A stretch of 64,000 bases of DNA from Pedobacter zeae (GTDB taxonomy: Bacteria > Bacteroidota > Bacteroidia > Sphingobacteriales > Sphingobacteriaceae), in assembly GCF_014196715.1 (NCBI RefSeq), contig NZ_JACIEF010000001.1, positions 1,222,872-1,286,871 of the forward strand. The letters are read 5' to 3'. A model generated the notes under the pieces. It was not told the origin of the DNA. It made no database searches and worked only from the letters and a program-made list of their open reading frames with translations. Below are positions 27,093 to 36,262 of this stretch, piece after piece. Made by a program: the position numbers and the translations under genes. Position 1 is the first letter of the stretch; each line of letters begins with the position of its first letter.

Positions 27093-27461
27093 TTAATCTT
27101 CAGTATTGAGCCAGGCCTTTGCCTCTTCTATTTCATTGGGCTTAAAACCTTTTGATTTACCAGGTGTAGCTAACGTAAAAACATCAGTAAACCACTCTAC
27201 TCCCTTTTCAGCACTAACTACTGCAATTTTTTTCCATTTGTTAAAATTTTGTAGGCCCGCTTTAACATCCTGTACCCAGGCGCCGGCCGTGAAATTTTTA
27301 ACATCGGTTTCTAAAACGAGCAGGTATCTGATTTCGTTAAACCGCTTGGCGGTTCTTTTCAAACCTGTTAATAAAACGCTCTTTATATCGTCACTTGTTA
27401 CTTCGCCGGTAGCCCTTACACCAAAAATATGGTCCGGTAATCCTGTTATCTCTGTTAGCAT
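27093..27461 (-). CDS. SpoIIAA-like (STAS-fold) protein
   Basis: 122 residues of the SpoIIAA-like family (DUF3478): GLPDHIFGVRATGEVTSDDI, RYLLVLETDVKNFTAGAWVQD, KKIAVVSAEKGVEWFTD and a C-terminal FKPNEIEEAKAWL, the last motif being a strong family mark. Members are stand-alone cytoplasmic proteins often found with stress genes; the exact role is not established. It is followed by the 50-residue basic protein and diverges from the alpha/beta hydrolase. Confidence 0.82.
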   Translation of the reverse strand: MLTEITGLPDHIFGVRATGEVTSDDIKSVLLTGLKRTAKRFNEIRYLLVLETDVKNFTAGAWVQDVKAGLQNFNKWKKIAVVSAEKGVEWFTDVFTLATPGKSKGFKPNEIEEAKAWLNTED

Positions 27462-27599
27462 AACTATTTTCGTTTAGATAAAAACACATTAATTCGTCAA
27501 GAAGTTTGTTATTTAAATAAATTTTGAAAAGTTTATGTACCGAGAAAACACTTGTCTTATTGATCTTGTTATAAACCACAGGTATACAAAAACAATCTC

Positions 27600-28712
27600 A
27601 TGAAAAACAATGCGTTAAAATCTACTGCTGCTGTCTCTCTAGTAGCCATTTTGCTTTCAGCCTGTACGGGTGGAATAAAAAACACTGCTGCTACCGATTC
27701 GACGACAACTGATTCAATGGTAGTGGCAGGGTTAAAACCTGCGGGACCTGCACCGGAGTGGGGAAAAACAATCAAGCCTGAAATGCAGGTCGTAATAGAA
27801 AAATTAAGTAGCTACGAGGATAAACCTTTAGAAACTTTAACTGCCATTGAGGCACGTAAGAATCATACCCCAACAGATGCTGTAAGGGATTTAATCAAAC
27901 AGAATAACATTGTAGTGCCGGTACCGAAAGTCGATACCGTGGGTAAGGATATTGATGAGGGTAAAATCCATTTGCGTATTTATACCCCCAAAGATGGAAA
28001 CGGACCTTATCCACTCATTGTGTATTATCATGGTGGCGGTTTTGTTATTGCAAACTTAGATGTTTATAATGCATCTGCACAGGCTTTGGCTGAACAGGTT
28101 GGTGCAATCGTGGTCTCTGTAGCGTACCGCTTAGCACCTGAAAACAAATTTCCTACTGCGCATAATGATGCTTTTACGGCGTACGAATGGGCGGTAAAAA
28201 ATGCTGTAGAGTTAAAGGCAGATCCAGCTAAGATTGCTGTGGTTGGCGAAAGTGCTGGCGGAAATTTAGCTGCAAATGTATCTATTATGGCCAGAAACAA
28301 ACACATTATGCTCCCTGTTCACGAAGTTTTGATTTATCCTATTGCCCAGGCAGATACGAATACTGAATCTTATAAAAGGTATGAAAATGCCAAACCCTTG
28401 AATAAACTAATGATGGGTTGGTTTACAGAACAATACTTAAACACGATGATCGAAGCCCAAGATCCAAAAATATCATTGGTAAACGCCAATTTAAAAGGCC
28501 TTCCACCAACAACAATTATTACTGCAGAAATAGATCCACTACACGATGATGGGGTTATGCTCGCTGATAAATTAAAAGCTGCCGGGGTAAAAGTTAACAC
28601 TAAAAATTACGAAGGTGTAACACATGAATTTTTCGGTATGGCGCTGCTTGTACCCGAAGCGAAAGCTGCCCAGGCCTATGCCGCTGATCAGTTAAAAGCC
28701 GCTTTTAAATAG
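27600..28712 (+). CDS. Alpha/beta hydrolase of the hormone-sensitive-lipase type, lipoprotein
   Basis: A probable esterase, 370 residues, exported and lipid-anchored (AILLSACTGG, lipid Cys22). A linker to about residue 120 leads to the catalytic domain: oxyanion motif YYHGGGFV, nucleophile Ser in VVGESAGGN, the acid in DPLHDDG and His in GVTHEFFG. These are the three parts of the HSL/bacterial esterase family IV triad. It favours short acyl esters in known relatives; the natural substrate here is not known. It stands alone between the SpoIIAA-like and Ku genes. Confidence 0.9.
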   Translation: MKNNALKSTAAVSLVAILLSACTGGIKNTAATDSTTTDSMVVAGLKPAGPAPEWGKTIKPEMQVVIEKLSSYEDKPLETLTAIEARKNHTPTDAVRDLIKQNNIVVPVPKVDTVGKDIDEGKIHLRIYTPKDGNGPYPLIVYYHGGGFVIANLDVYNASAQALAEQVGAIVVSVAYRLAPENKFPTAHNDAFTAYEWAVKNAVELKADPAKIAVVGESAGGNLAANVSIMARNKHIMLPVHEVLIYPIAQADTNTESYKRYENAKPLNKLMMGWFTEQYLNTMIEAQDPKISLVNANLKGLPPTTIITAEIDPLHDDGVMLADKLKAAGVKVNTKNYEGVTHEFFGMALLVPEAKAAQAYAADQLKAAFK

Positions 28713-28810
28713 TTTTGCATTGTTTTTGGCGTAAAATGTTAAAAAGATCAATTGCAATTTACCAGGCGGTACACCATACCTTATTTATCAATCCTATGCC
28801 CTGATAGCGC

Positions 28811-29581
28811 TTAGGCTCCTTTCTTGGATCCTAAGCTCTTCATCAATTGATCATACAGATCATCACTTGTGGCTTTTTGTGGTTTCATCTTTTTAACGGT
28901 TGCCCGTTTTCCTTTGGCCTTTGCTTTAATAATCTTCAATAATTCGTTACTATAATCATCTTTAAATGCACTCAGGTCGAATTTTGAGCTGTATTGTTTA
29001 ATCAAAGCCAATCCTACATCCATTTCTTTTTTGGTGATGGTCACATCATTAACCTTTTTGATTTCTGATAAGCTCCTGATCTCCTGTTCAAACCTGATTT
29101 TTGTAATTACAATTACATTTTCCATGGGATGAATGACACAAAGGTTCTCCGTATTCCGGAGAACAAACCTGGCCACACCAGCTTTACCCGATTTCTCTAA
29201 TGCTTTTAATAATAAACAATAGGCTTTTTTGCCCTGCTTTTCTGGCTCTGTATAATAAGAAGTTTCGTAGTAAATAGGATTAATGTCTTTGATATCAACA
29301 AAATTCTCCAGTTCAATAATTTTGGTTTTTTCAGGTGCCGCTTCTTCAAAATCGTGCTTGTCTAAAATAACATACCTGTCTTTTAAAAAATATCCCTTAA
29401 CTATTTTATCATAGGGTACCTCTTTATGCGTATTTTCATTCACCCTCAAAAATTTGATCTTCGCCTGATCGCGTTCATCAAGCATATCCAGATCGAGTGC
29501 ACTGTTCTGGACACCAGAAAACAGTTTAACCGGGATGTTTACCAAACCGAATCCGATAGAACCCTTCCATATTGACCTCAT
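28811..29581 (-). CDS. ku: DNA end-binding protein Ku
   Basis: Bacterial Ku forms a homodimeric ring on DNA double-strand ends and recruits LigD for end joining. The ATG at 29581 (MRSIWKGSIGFGLVNIPVKL) is the family start and gives 256 residues; eight residues upstream in the frame are probably not translated. Further marks are DERDQAKIKFLRVN, VPYDKIVKGY and RFVLRNTENLCVIHP. The Lys-rich C-terminus (KAKAKGKRATVKKMKPQKA) is the usual DNA-binding tail. LigD is not in the window. A DUF763 protein with a DNA-binding-like motif is 6.7 kb away. Confidence 0.96.
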   Translation of the reverse strand: MRSIWKGSIGFGLVNIPVKLFSGVQNSALDLDMLDERDQAKIKFLRVNENTHKEVPYDKIVKGYFLKDRYVILDKHDFEEAAPEKTKIIELENFVDIKDINPIYYETSYYTEPEKQGKKAYCLLLKALEKSGKAGVARFVLRNTENLCVIHPMENVIVITKIRFEQEIRSLSEIKKVNDVTITKKEMDVGLALIKQYSSKFDLSAFKDDYSNELLKIIKAKAKGKRATVKKMKPQKATSDDLYDQLMKSLGSKKGA

Positions 29582-29787
29582 AGCTAAATATTTACTGGTT
29601 AACAAGTGCCTAAATCATATTGTTTTGAGTTTATTGATTGTAATTCTATTAAATAACAAACTATTTAGATTTTACAATGTTATTTAACTATCAATCTGAC
29701 ATAAATACAGGTAAAACGTTTATGATTTTCCAGGGAAAAAGGAAATAAAAGATCATGATTGCTTCATTACCATTGAAAACATTAATA

Positions 29788-32061
29788 AAGATGAAAATAG
29801 CTTACATTTCTACCTACCCTCCCCGCGAATGTGGTTTAGCTACCTTTAATCAAAATTTAGTTAAGGCTTTAAGCTTAAACCCTACTTATGATTCACAGAA
29901 AAGTTTTGTGGTTGCGTTAAACGAATCAGATGATGTGAATGAACATCATTACCCTGAGGAAGTAAAATTTGTTATCCGTCAGCAAAATCAACAGGATTAC
30001 ATCGAAGCTGCCGATTTTATTAATAGCAGTGATATCGATACTTGTATTATTGAGCATGAATTTGGCATATATGGCGGTAATAGCGGTGTGTTTTTATTAT
30101 CGTTAATTAACAGGTTAAAAAAACCTTTTATTACCGTTTTACATACCGTGTTGAAAGAACCCAATTTTATGCAGCAAACCATTATCAAGGAAATTGCATC
30201 TAAATCGGCTAAATTGATAGTGATGAGCAAAAAGGCTGTGATGTTTTTAAGCAGCATATATCAAATTCCACAGTCATCTATTAAATTAATAGAGCATGGC
30301 GTGCCTGATTTGGAGCCTATAGCAAATAATGAAATTGCAAAGAGTGAATTATTCAGGGGTAAAAAAGTGCTTTTTACATTTGGCCTGATCAGCAGAAACA
30401 AAGGTTTAGAGACCGTAATCAAAGCTTTGCCCGGCATTGTAGCCGAACATCCGGATGTTTTATATTTAATTTTAGGTAATACCCATCCTGGCGTGGTAAA
30501 ACACAATGGTGAAGAATATCGCGACAGCCTGAAAACATTGGCAAAAGATTTAGGTGTAGAAAAAAATATTGCTTTCGTTAACAAATTTGTTTCGGAAGAA
30601 GAACTGCACCAATATTTAACGGCCTGTTATCTGTACATTACGCCATATTTAAACGAAGCCCAAATAACCAGTGGTACTTTATCATATGCCATTGGTGCAG
30701 GTGCAGCAGTAATTTCTACCCCATATTGGCATGCCCAAGAGCTTTTGGCTGATAACCGCGGTAAATTATTCGATTTCAAAGATGATACTAAACTTGCAGC
30801 CATTGTTAATGATCTGTTAACTGATAGCGACAAATATCAGAAGCTGAAGCAAAATGCTTACAAATACGGATTAAACCTTCGCTGGCCTGCTATCGGGAAT
30901 AACTACCTGAATGTATTAAATGAGGCATTATCAGCCGAAACCAAAGCAGCGAGAACCATCCCGCCGATTATTGATGTAGAAGGAATGCCTGCTTTAAATT
31001 TAAGCCACATCGCTTTGCTGACTGACGACACCGGAATTATACAGCATGCCCGTTTTGGTATTCCAAATTTAAAGGAAGGCTACTGCATTGATGATAATGC
31101 CAGGGCATTAATAATGGCTATAATGGCTGTTGAACAGGATAAAAACCCAAGGGCTTTAGCTTTTATGCCGGTGTACCTGAGTTTTATCCAGTATATGCAA
31201 ACAGAAGATGGAAATTTCAGGAATTTCTTGAGTTTTAACCGGCAATATTTGGATGAAGTAGGATCTGAAGACTCATTCGGCAGAACCATCTGGGCATTGG
31301 GTTATTTGGTTTGTAGTGCCCCAAATAACTCCTACCGTGAGTTTGGCCGCGAATTGTTTTCACATTCTGTAAAGCATTTCAAAAAGTTAAATTATCTGCG
31401 GGGAAAGGCTAATACTATTATCGGCTTGTCGTATTACCTGTGTGCCCATCCCGGAGATGAACTGATCACTAATGAAATCAATATGTTAGCCAATTCACTG
31501 GTGGCTTCCTATAAAGAAAATAAAGATGGCGACTGGCATTGGTTCGAAGATATTTTAACCTACGATAATGCAATTCTACCGCTGGCTTTGCTTCATCATT
31601 ATGATGCTACCGGAAACATGGATTCGTACCGGGTTGCAATGGAAAGTATTCAATTTTTAAGCGGTTTTTCTTTTGAAAACGGATACCTGAATCCTGTTGG
31701 AAATGCCGGTTGGATGAAAAAGCATGGTAAAAATCCGATTTATGACCAACAGGCCATAGAAACGATGGCCATGGTTTTACTGTATGCAAAAACTTTTGAG
31801 CTTACGAAGAATGATGAATACCTGAATCTGATGCATATAAGCTATAAGTGGTTTTTAGGCGAAAATAGCCTTCACATTCCTTTATACGATTTCGAGACCA
31901 ATGGCTGTGCAGACGGACTACAGTTTAACAGCGTAAACAGAAACCAAGGTGCAGAAAGCACATTGGCTTATTTTATCTCGCATCTGACTGTTTTGAAAGC
32001 TGCTGAGGTAGAATATGAAACCTTGTCTTCTCCCTTAATGGAAGCAGAGAAATCAAGCTAG
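29788..32061 (+). CDS. GT4-family glycosyltransferase with C-terminal (alpha/alpha)-barrel-like domain
   Basis: A cytoplasmic glycosyltransferase, about 757 residues. I prefer the ATG at 29788 (MKIAYISTYPPRECGLATF), as the first strand starts there; the ATG at 29755 would add 11 residues. The N-terminal 400 residues are GT-B: TYPPRECGLATFNQNL, IEHEFGIYGGN, a central LFTFGLISRNKGLETVIKAL and the donor-site segment LNEAQITSGTLSYAIGAG. The rest (about 410-755) is helical with EGYCIDDNARAL, EDSFGRTIWALG and DGDWHWFED, like (alpha/alpha)6 glycosidases. It converges with a GH130 gene. Confidence 0.85.
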   Translation, partial: KMKIAYISTYPPRECGLATFNQNLVKALSLNPTYDSQKSFVVALNESDDVNEHHYPEEVKFVIRQQNQQDYIEAADFINSSDIDTCIIEHEFGIYGGNSGVFLLSLINRLKKPFITVLHTVLKEPNFMQQTIIKEIASKSAKLIVMSKKAVMFLSSIYQIPQSSIKLIEHGVPDLEPIANNEIAKSELFRGKKVLFTFGLISRNKGLETVIKALPGIVAEHPDVLYLILGNTHPGVVKHNGEEYRDSLKTLAKDLGVEKNIAFVNKFVSEEELHQYLTACYLYITPYLNEAQITSGTLSYAIGAGAAVISTPYWHAQELLADNRGKLFDFKDDTKLAAIVNDLLTDSDKYQKLKQNAYKYGLNLRWPAIGNNYLNVLNEALSAETKAARTIPPIIDVEGMPALNLSHIALLTDDTGIIQHARFGIPNLKEGYCIDDNARALIMAIMAVEQDKNPRALAFMPVYLSFIQYMQTEDGNFRNFLSFNRQYLDEVGSEDSFGRTIWALGYLVCSAPNNSYREFGRELFSHSVKHFKKLNYLRGKANTIIGLSYYLCAHPGDELITNEINMLANSLVASYKENKDGDWHWFEDILTYDNAILPLALLHHYDATGNMDSYRVAMESIQFLSGFSFENGYLNPVGNAGWMKKHGKNPIYDQQAIETMAMVLLYAKTFELTKNDEYLNLMHISYKWFLGENSLHIPLYDFETNGCADGLQFNSVNRNQGAESTLAYFISHLTVLKAAEVEYETLSSPLMEAEKSS

Positions 32062-32131
32062 ACCAGATTTAAATTATCTTATCATCAGCAACACTACACA
32101 TAGAATTGTCAGGGTGAAGGATAATTTAGGC

Positions 32132-32173
32132 CAACTAAGCCTGCCTGCTATAGGGAGGCTTAGTTGTTCTTTC
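32132..32173 (+). terminator. Terminator-like hairpin after the GT4 gene
   Basis: Perfect 11-base stem CAACTAAGCCT / AGGCTTAGTTG with loop of 13, then TTCTTTCC, a weak T-tract. Confidence 0.6.
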
Positions 32174-32319
32174 CTACAATGACCACATTTCCCAGGTACC
32201 TGTTAATGGTAGTCTGTAAAAGGACGTGGTATCATGTTTTTATGGCGTCTTGCTGCCGCATCTGTAACATCGATGCTGAAACAGGTTCCGCAGGGCAATC
32301 TTCCAATAAAGCTAAACCG

Positions 32320-33786
32320 CTAGTTATTCTCCAGCAATTTTGTCAGCAGCAATTCTAAATTTACCGTAGCAAACGAGGAGCTGTAATCAGATAAACCATA
32401 TGGAATAATGAGTTCGCCATTACTAATGATTGATCCGCAGGAATATACTACATTGGGTACATAACCCTCTCGTTCATCGTTATTAGGAATAATTAATGGT
32501 TCTTTTAGATGGCCAATTTCTATACTCGGGTTTTCGAGATCCAGTAAACTTACTCCTATGCAGTATCTGCGCATAGGTCCTACGCCATGTGTAATCACAA
32601 TCCATCCTTTTTCTGTTTCTATTGGAGAACCACAATTGCCGATCTGCACCAGCTCCCAATCATAACGGGGTTGCTTTAAAAGAACAGGATTTTCCCAAAC
32701 ATTAACTTTATCAGAAAACATCAGGTAATTGTTCCAGCCATCTATCCGGCTCATCATTACATATTTCCCTTTAATTTTTCTCGGAAATAAAGCCAGGTTT
32801 TTATTTTGGGCGCCGTCACCATAGAGCGGAATTACCTTAAACTCATAAAAATCTTCAGTTTGTACCAGTTTGGGGATAATCAAAGAACCATCGAAAGCGG
32901 TATAGGTGGCGTAGTACAGTACTTTTCCATCATCTTTAGTAAATTTTACAAAACGTGCGTCTTCGATCCCCTTACGCTCAAATTCTGAAATCGGAAAAAT
33001 TACCCTGTCGGAAATGTCAGTATCTTTCGAAAAAGTTATGGTATGGTAAGTGTCTGATAGCCAAAGTATCTTGTCGTACTCGATTAAACGCGATGGATCT
33101 TCTTTATGTAAACTTTTGGAGTCTTTAATGATATTGCTTAAACTGGTGTATTCAAATTTATCGTCCAGTTTTGATTCAATTTCTTCCAGAACAGAAGGAT
33201 CGATCTGTGCATAAGCGGCTTTTTTCAGGAACAGTTTTTTAACGTAAATGGCATTTTTTACAACTTCAGCTTCATCCACATAATTGCCAACCGGTAAAAC
33301 CTGGATATTATTGTTTTTGTCAATCAAAGCACGCCGGAAAACAATAGAAGAAATATGCCCTTCCCCCACGGCCCTAAAACTGATAATGACCCTTTTTTCG
33401 CCTTCAACTAAATCTGTCTGGTCCGGATCATCAACAATACTCGGATTAAAGAAGGCTGCAGATTCTATTGAATATTCGTGTGTAAAGTAAGCACCAATCA
33501 GCAACCGGGTGTATTCATCAATGTCTTCAAACTGGGTGCCTAAGGCCACAAATTGTTTTTTTAATTTTTTACAGTGCCGGGTTAATATTTTGGTGATATT
33601 ACGGTGCCTTTTAGAATATTCCTGTAATATGGGTGATATCAGGGAAAACACTTTGTCATCTGAAAATTCCAAAACTTTCTTAATTACCTGTAATGCTCTT
33701 TCCTCGCCGTTAAAAAAAAAGCGTGCAATGACTCTTTTGGTATCCGGGTTAACCTTAACAGGTTTACGTTCAATGTATAATCTCAT
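32320..33786 (-). CDS. GH130-family glycoside phosphorylase
   Basis: A cytoplasmic phosphorylase of family GH130, whose members split beta-mannosidic links with phosphate to mannose-1-phosphate. The ATG at 33786 (MRLYIERKPVKVNPDTKRVI) is the usual family start and gives 488 residues; an ATG at 33888 would add 34 residues of odd composition. Family blocks: FFNGEERALQVI near the start, SSIVFRRAL, GIEDARFV, MMSRIDGWNNYLMFS, QIGNCGSPIETEKGWIVITHG and NVVYSCGSII. It faces the GT4 gene tail to tail. The exact linkage (beta-1,4 or beta-1,2) cannot be told from sequence. Confidence 0.88.
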   Translation of the reverse strand: MRLYIERKPVKVNPDTKRVIARFFFNGEERALQVIKKVLEFSDDKVFSLISPILQEYSKRHRNITKILTRHCKKLKKQFVALGTQFEDIDEYTRLLIGAYFTHEYSIESAAFFNPSIVDDPDQTDLVEGEKRVIISFRAVGEGHISSIVFRRALIDKNNNIQVLPVGNYVDEAEVVKNAIYVKKLFLKKAAYAQIDPSVLEEIESKLDDKFEYTSLSNIIKDSKSLHKEDPSRLIEYDKILWLSDTYHTITFSKDTDISDRVIFPISEFERKGIEDARFVKFTKDDGKVLYYATYTAFDGSLIIPKLVQTEDFYEFKVIPLYGDGAQNKNLALFPRKIKGKYVMMSRIDGWNNYLMFSDKVNVWENPVLLKQPRYDWELVQIGNCGSPIETEKGWIVITHGVGPMRRYCIGVSLLDLENPSIEIGHLKEPLIIPNNDEREGYVPNVVYSCGSIISNGELIIPYGLSDYSSSFATVNLELLLTKLLENN

Positions 33787-33932
33787 TCTTAAGCTGTTTT
33801 TAATAATAATTTTAACGCTTTCACGCCCTATTCCGTCAACTTTATAGTAACGAAATTTACTTCTTAATTGTTTATAGTATTTGCACATAATTTTTACCTT
33901 TAATCATTCATCCTTTATTAACCGTGGCATAA

Positions 33933-35033
33933 ATGCAGTACGAGAAAGCAGAACATGATATTTCTTCAGAAGAAACCTTGCGTTTAGAAAAACTGAGAGA
34001 TTATGAGATATTAAACACACCGGCTGAAAGTGCTTTTGATCAGATTACACAATTGGCTGCCGAAATATTTCAGGTGCCCTATGCAGGCATTTGTTTCCAG
34101 GGCGATGGAGATTTTTTCGTGAAATCGGAGATTGGCGGAGCTGCTTCCGAAATTGTTCAGAATTTAAACAGTGATAGGTTTGTTTTTTTTGCTTCAATGC
34201 CATTGGTTTCGCCTGATGGTTACCATATTGGTGTGGTGTATGTTGCAGATACTACCTTTAAATTGGCCAGCGAGCAACAGTTAAGAATGTTGCAGCATTT
34301 AGCCTATATGGTAATGGAAAAGTTAGCATTCAGAATGGCAATCCGAAGAACTTTAAGGGCTTACGATGATCGTTTACACGTGCTTGTTCATGATCTGAAA
34401 AACCCAATGACCACCATTTCCCTTCAATCTGAACTGTTGGGCAGCATACCTGGAATAAATGATAAGGCTGCTATAATTGCCGGTAAGATTAATGCGCAAT
34501 CGAAAAAAATGATCGATAAGCTGAATGGGATTTTAAGCGCTGCACGGAAAGAAGCTACTTCATTTAAACCGGATAAAGATAAGGTGGATTTAAAACAGCT
34601 ACTTGAACAGGTAAAAAAAGGATTTGAGTTATCGCTCGAAGGCAAAAATCAGACTGTTTTAATTAACATTCCGGAAACCATCGAAATTTTTGCTGATCCC
34701 GGTAAAATCGCTGTTATTTTTAGTCAGTTAATCGATAACGCGATCAAATTTTCGCCAATGGGAAGTGAGATCATCCTCACCCACCGGGTGGCTGATGATG
34801 AGGTAACGATTTTGGTAAAAGACAATGGCGTAGGCTTAACTGAAGAAGATTTAAGCAAGGTTTTTATGAAGTTCGCACAGCTGAGTTCGTTCAGCACAAA
34901 CCGGGAAAACAGCTACGGATTAGGGCTGATTACTGCAAATGCGCTTGTCGATATCCATAAAGGAAAATTATGGGCAGAAAGCGCCGGAAAAGATTTAGGC
35001 ACAACGTTTTACGTAACCTTACCCAAAAAATAG
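33933..35033 (+). CDS. GAF-domain sensor histidine kinase
   Basis: A soluble kinase, 366 residues without membrane segments. Residues 10-145 form a short GAF domain (RLEKLRDYEILNTPAESAFDQI is the typical opening, here cited in part), then HisKA with the phospho-acceptor His in LHVLVHDLKNPMTTI, and a HATPase domain with IDNAIKFSP, KDNGVGLTEED and SYGLGLI. The GAF half is shorter than usual: no canonical chromophore Cys is evident. It diverges from the GH130 gene and its 3' end overlaps the metallophosphoesterase by 15 bases. The signal is unknown. Confidence 0.88.
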   Translation: MQYEKAEHDISSEETLRLEKLRDYEILNTPAESAFDQITQLAAEIFQVPYAGICFQGDGDFFVKSEIGGAASEIVQNLNSDRFVFFASMPLVSPDGYHIGVVYVADTTFKLASEQQLRMLQHLAYMVMEKLAFRMAIRRTLRAYDDRLHVLVHDLKNPMTTISLQSELLGSIPGINDKAAIIAGKINAQSKKMIDKLNGILSAARKEATSFKPDKDKVDLKQLLEQVKKGFELSLEGKNQTVLINIPETIEIFADPGKIAVIFSQLIDNAIKFSPMGSEIILTHRVADDEVTILVKDNGVGLTEEDLSKVFMKFAQLSSFSTNRENSYGLGLITANALVDIHKGKLWAESAGKDLGTTFYVTLPKK

Positions 35034-36122
35034 GTTTAAATCAGGCAACTCACTGAGTTTCATTTCTTCGAGTAAAACCCTTTCTGGTATGGCGTTTCTA
35101 TGGTAAGACCATTTGATCAGTCTGATGAAACCATTATCAATTTCGATACCGGTTATATCGCCATCACTAAAACAACAGCATCCGCTATTAAAGTAGCCTG
35201 GCTTGTATTTGCCGAAAATTGGTGCTTTATCTCCTGCTTTTATCCGTTTAGTTAACTCTGCATTATAAAAAGCAACATCGTCGGCATTTTTTTCATCTTT
35301 GGCTTTATTTAGCTTGATATAAATCCGTTCCAAATGGGTTAAGGATGCAAAAACGGGTTGATGCGTGTGCCCGGTAATTAAAGCGATATTTTTTTGGGTC
35401 ATTATCCAATCATACATCAGTGCATTGTGGACCGTTTTAAGCTGGTTATCGTATGCTGGTGTATTGGGATTAATTTGGAGGTATGATTGCAATGGTGCCC
35501 AGACGGTACTCACAAACCACTTGCTAAACCAGTTTCCATCGCTCTGTAAATCGCCCTGGTGCCCGTGGGTTAAAAAAATATCAAATTTATTCCCTCCCAT
35601 TGGCATTCTCAAGATTAAGCCTTCGTAAATAGGGATTTTGGTTCCATAAATTCTATTGAGGTTAAAACCGGCTAATGGATCGTTATCCCAATATAAATCA
35701 TGGTTGCCGAATATCTTTGTGAAATGTTTTTTAGAGATAAAGGCTTTTTCTGCTTCGAATGTCGCTTTATTGTGCTTTATTACCGATTCGAGTAAATTCT
35801 CCCAAAGTTCCTCACTATCACCCAAATTTATATAATGAAAATCCTGCAGGTGGTAATATTCGAGTGCCTTTAGGTAATTCTTTTCGGCCAGGGCAAAATC
35901 ATCGGCATAATCGCGGGCACCCTTGTGCTGATCGGAAAAAATAATGAATTTATCCGTATCGGTCACTTCAAAAATAGGACCGCGTTTTCCCGGGTTTGAA
36001 CTGATGGTTTTGTAAAGTTTGTTTAAAGCAGCATGGATGCGTTTACGGTTAGGCCTTGAACCAAACTTATTCGACATGCGAATGATCCAGGCACTGAGTA
36101 AACGTTGTAAGAATTTTCGCAT
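35019..36122 (-). CDS. Calcineurin-like metallophosphoesterase
   Basis: A two-metal phosphoesterase, 367 residues when started at the ATG at 36122 (MRKFLQRLLSAWIIR); the upstream TTG frame is less likely. The five metal-binding motifs are visible: FIIFSDQHKGARD, NLGDSEELWENL, IFGNHDLYWDN, FLTHGHQGD and LITGHTHQPVFA. The N-terminal basic amphipathic helix could touch a membrane. The substrate is not known. The 3' end overlaps that of the histidine kinase (convergent), and it diverges from the DUF763 gene. Confidence 0.88.
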   Translation of the reverse strand: MRKFLQRLLSAWIIRMSNKFGSRPNRKRIHAALNKLYKTISSNPGKRGPIFEVTDTDKFIIFSDQHKGARDYADDFALAEKNYLKALEYYHLQDFHYINLGDSEELWENLLESVIKHNKATFEAEKAFISKKHFTKIFGNHDLYWDNDPLAGFNLNRIYGTKIPIYEGLILRMPMGGNKFDIFLTHGHQGDLQSDGNWFSKWFVSTVWAPLQSYLQINPNTPAYDNQLKTVHNALMYDWIMTQKNIALITGHTHQPVFASLTHLERIYIKLNKAKDEKNADDVAFYNAELTKRIKAGDKAPIFGKYKPGYFNSGCCCFSDGDITGIEIDNGFIRLIKWSYHRNAIPERVLLEEMKLSELPDLNLFFG

Positions 36123-36226
36123 GTATAAATGGGCGTTCGCTAATATATCGGTTCTCAAATTAACAAAAAATATTATCAATCGTTTGTTACATCCAATGTG
36201 TCATTCAGGACAACAAGTTGGCACTT

Positions 36227-36256
36227 TTGCTTTTTTAAAATATTTTGCTAATTTTG
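36227..36256 (+). promoter_or_regulatory. Promoter of the DUF763 gene (very short leader)
   Basis: -33 TTTG (36227-36230) and -7 TAATTTTG (36249-36256), spacer 18. The start point predicted 5-7 bases further on would fall at or next to the TTG start codon at 36263, giving a leaderless or nearly leaderless mRNA. Confidence 0.55.
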
Positions 36257-36262
36257 TTAGTA

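Noticed and set aside
27106..27477. 123-codon plus-strand frame
   Set aside because: Mirror of the SpoIIAA-like gene; the minus-strand protein has the family motifs.
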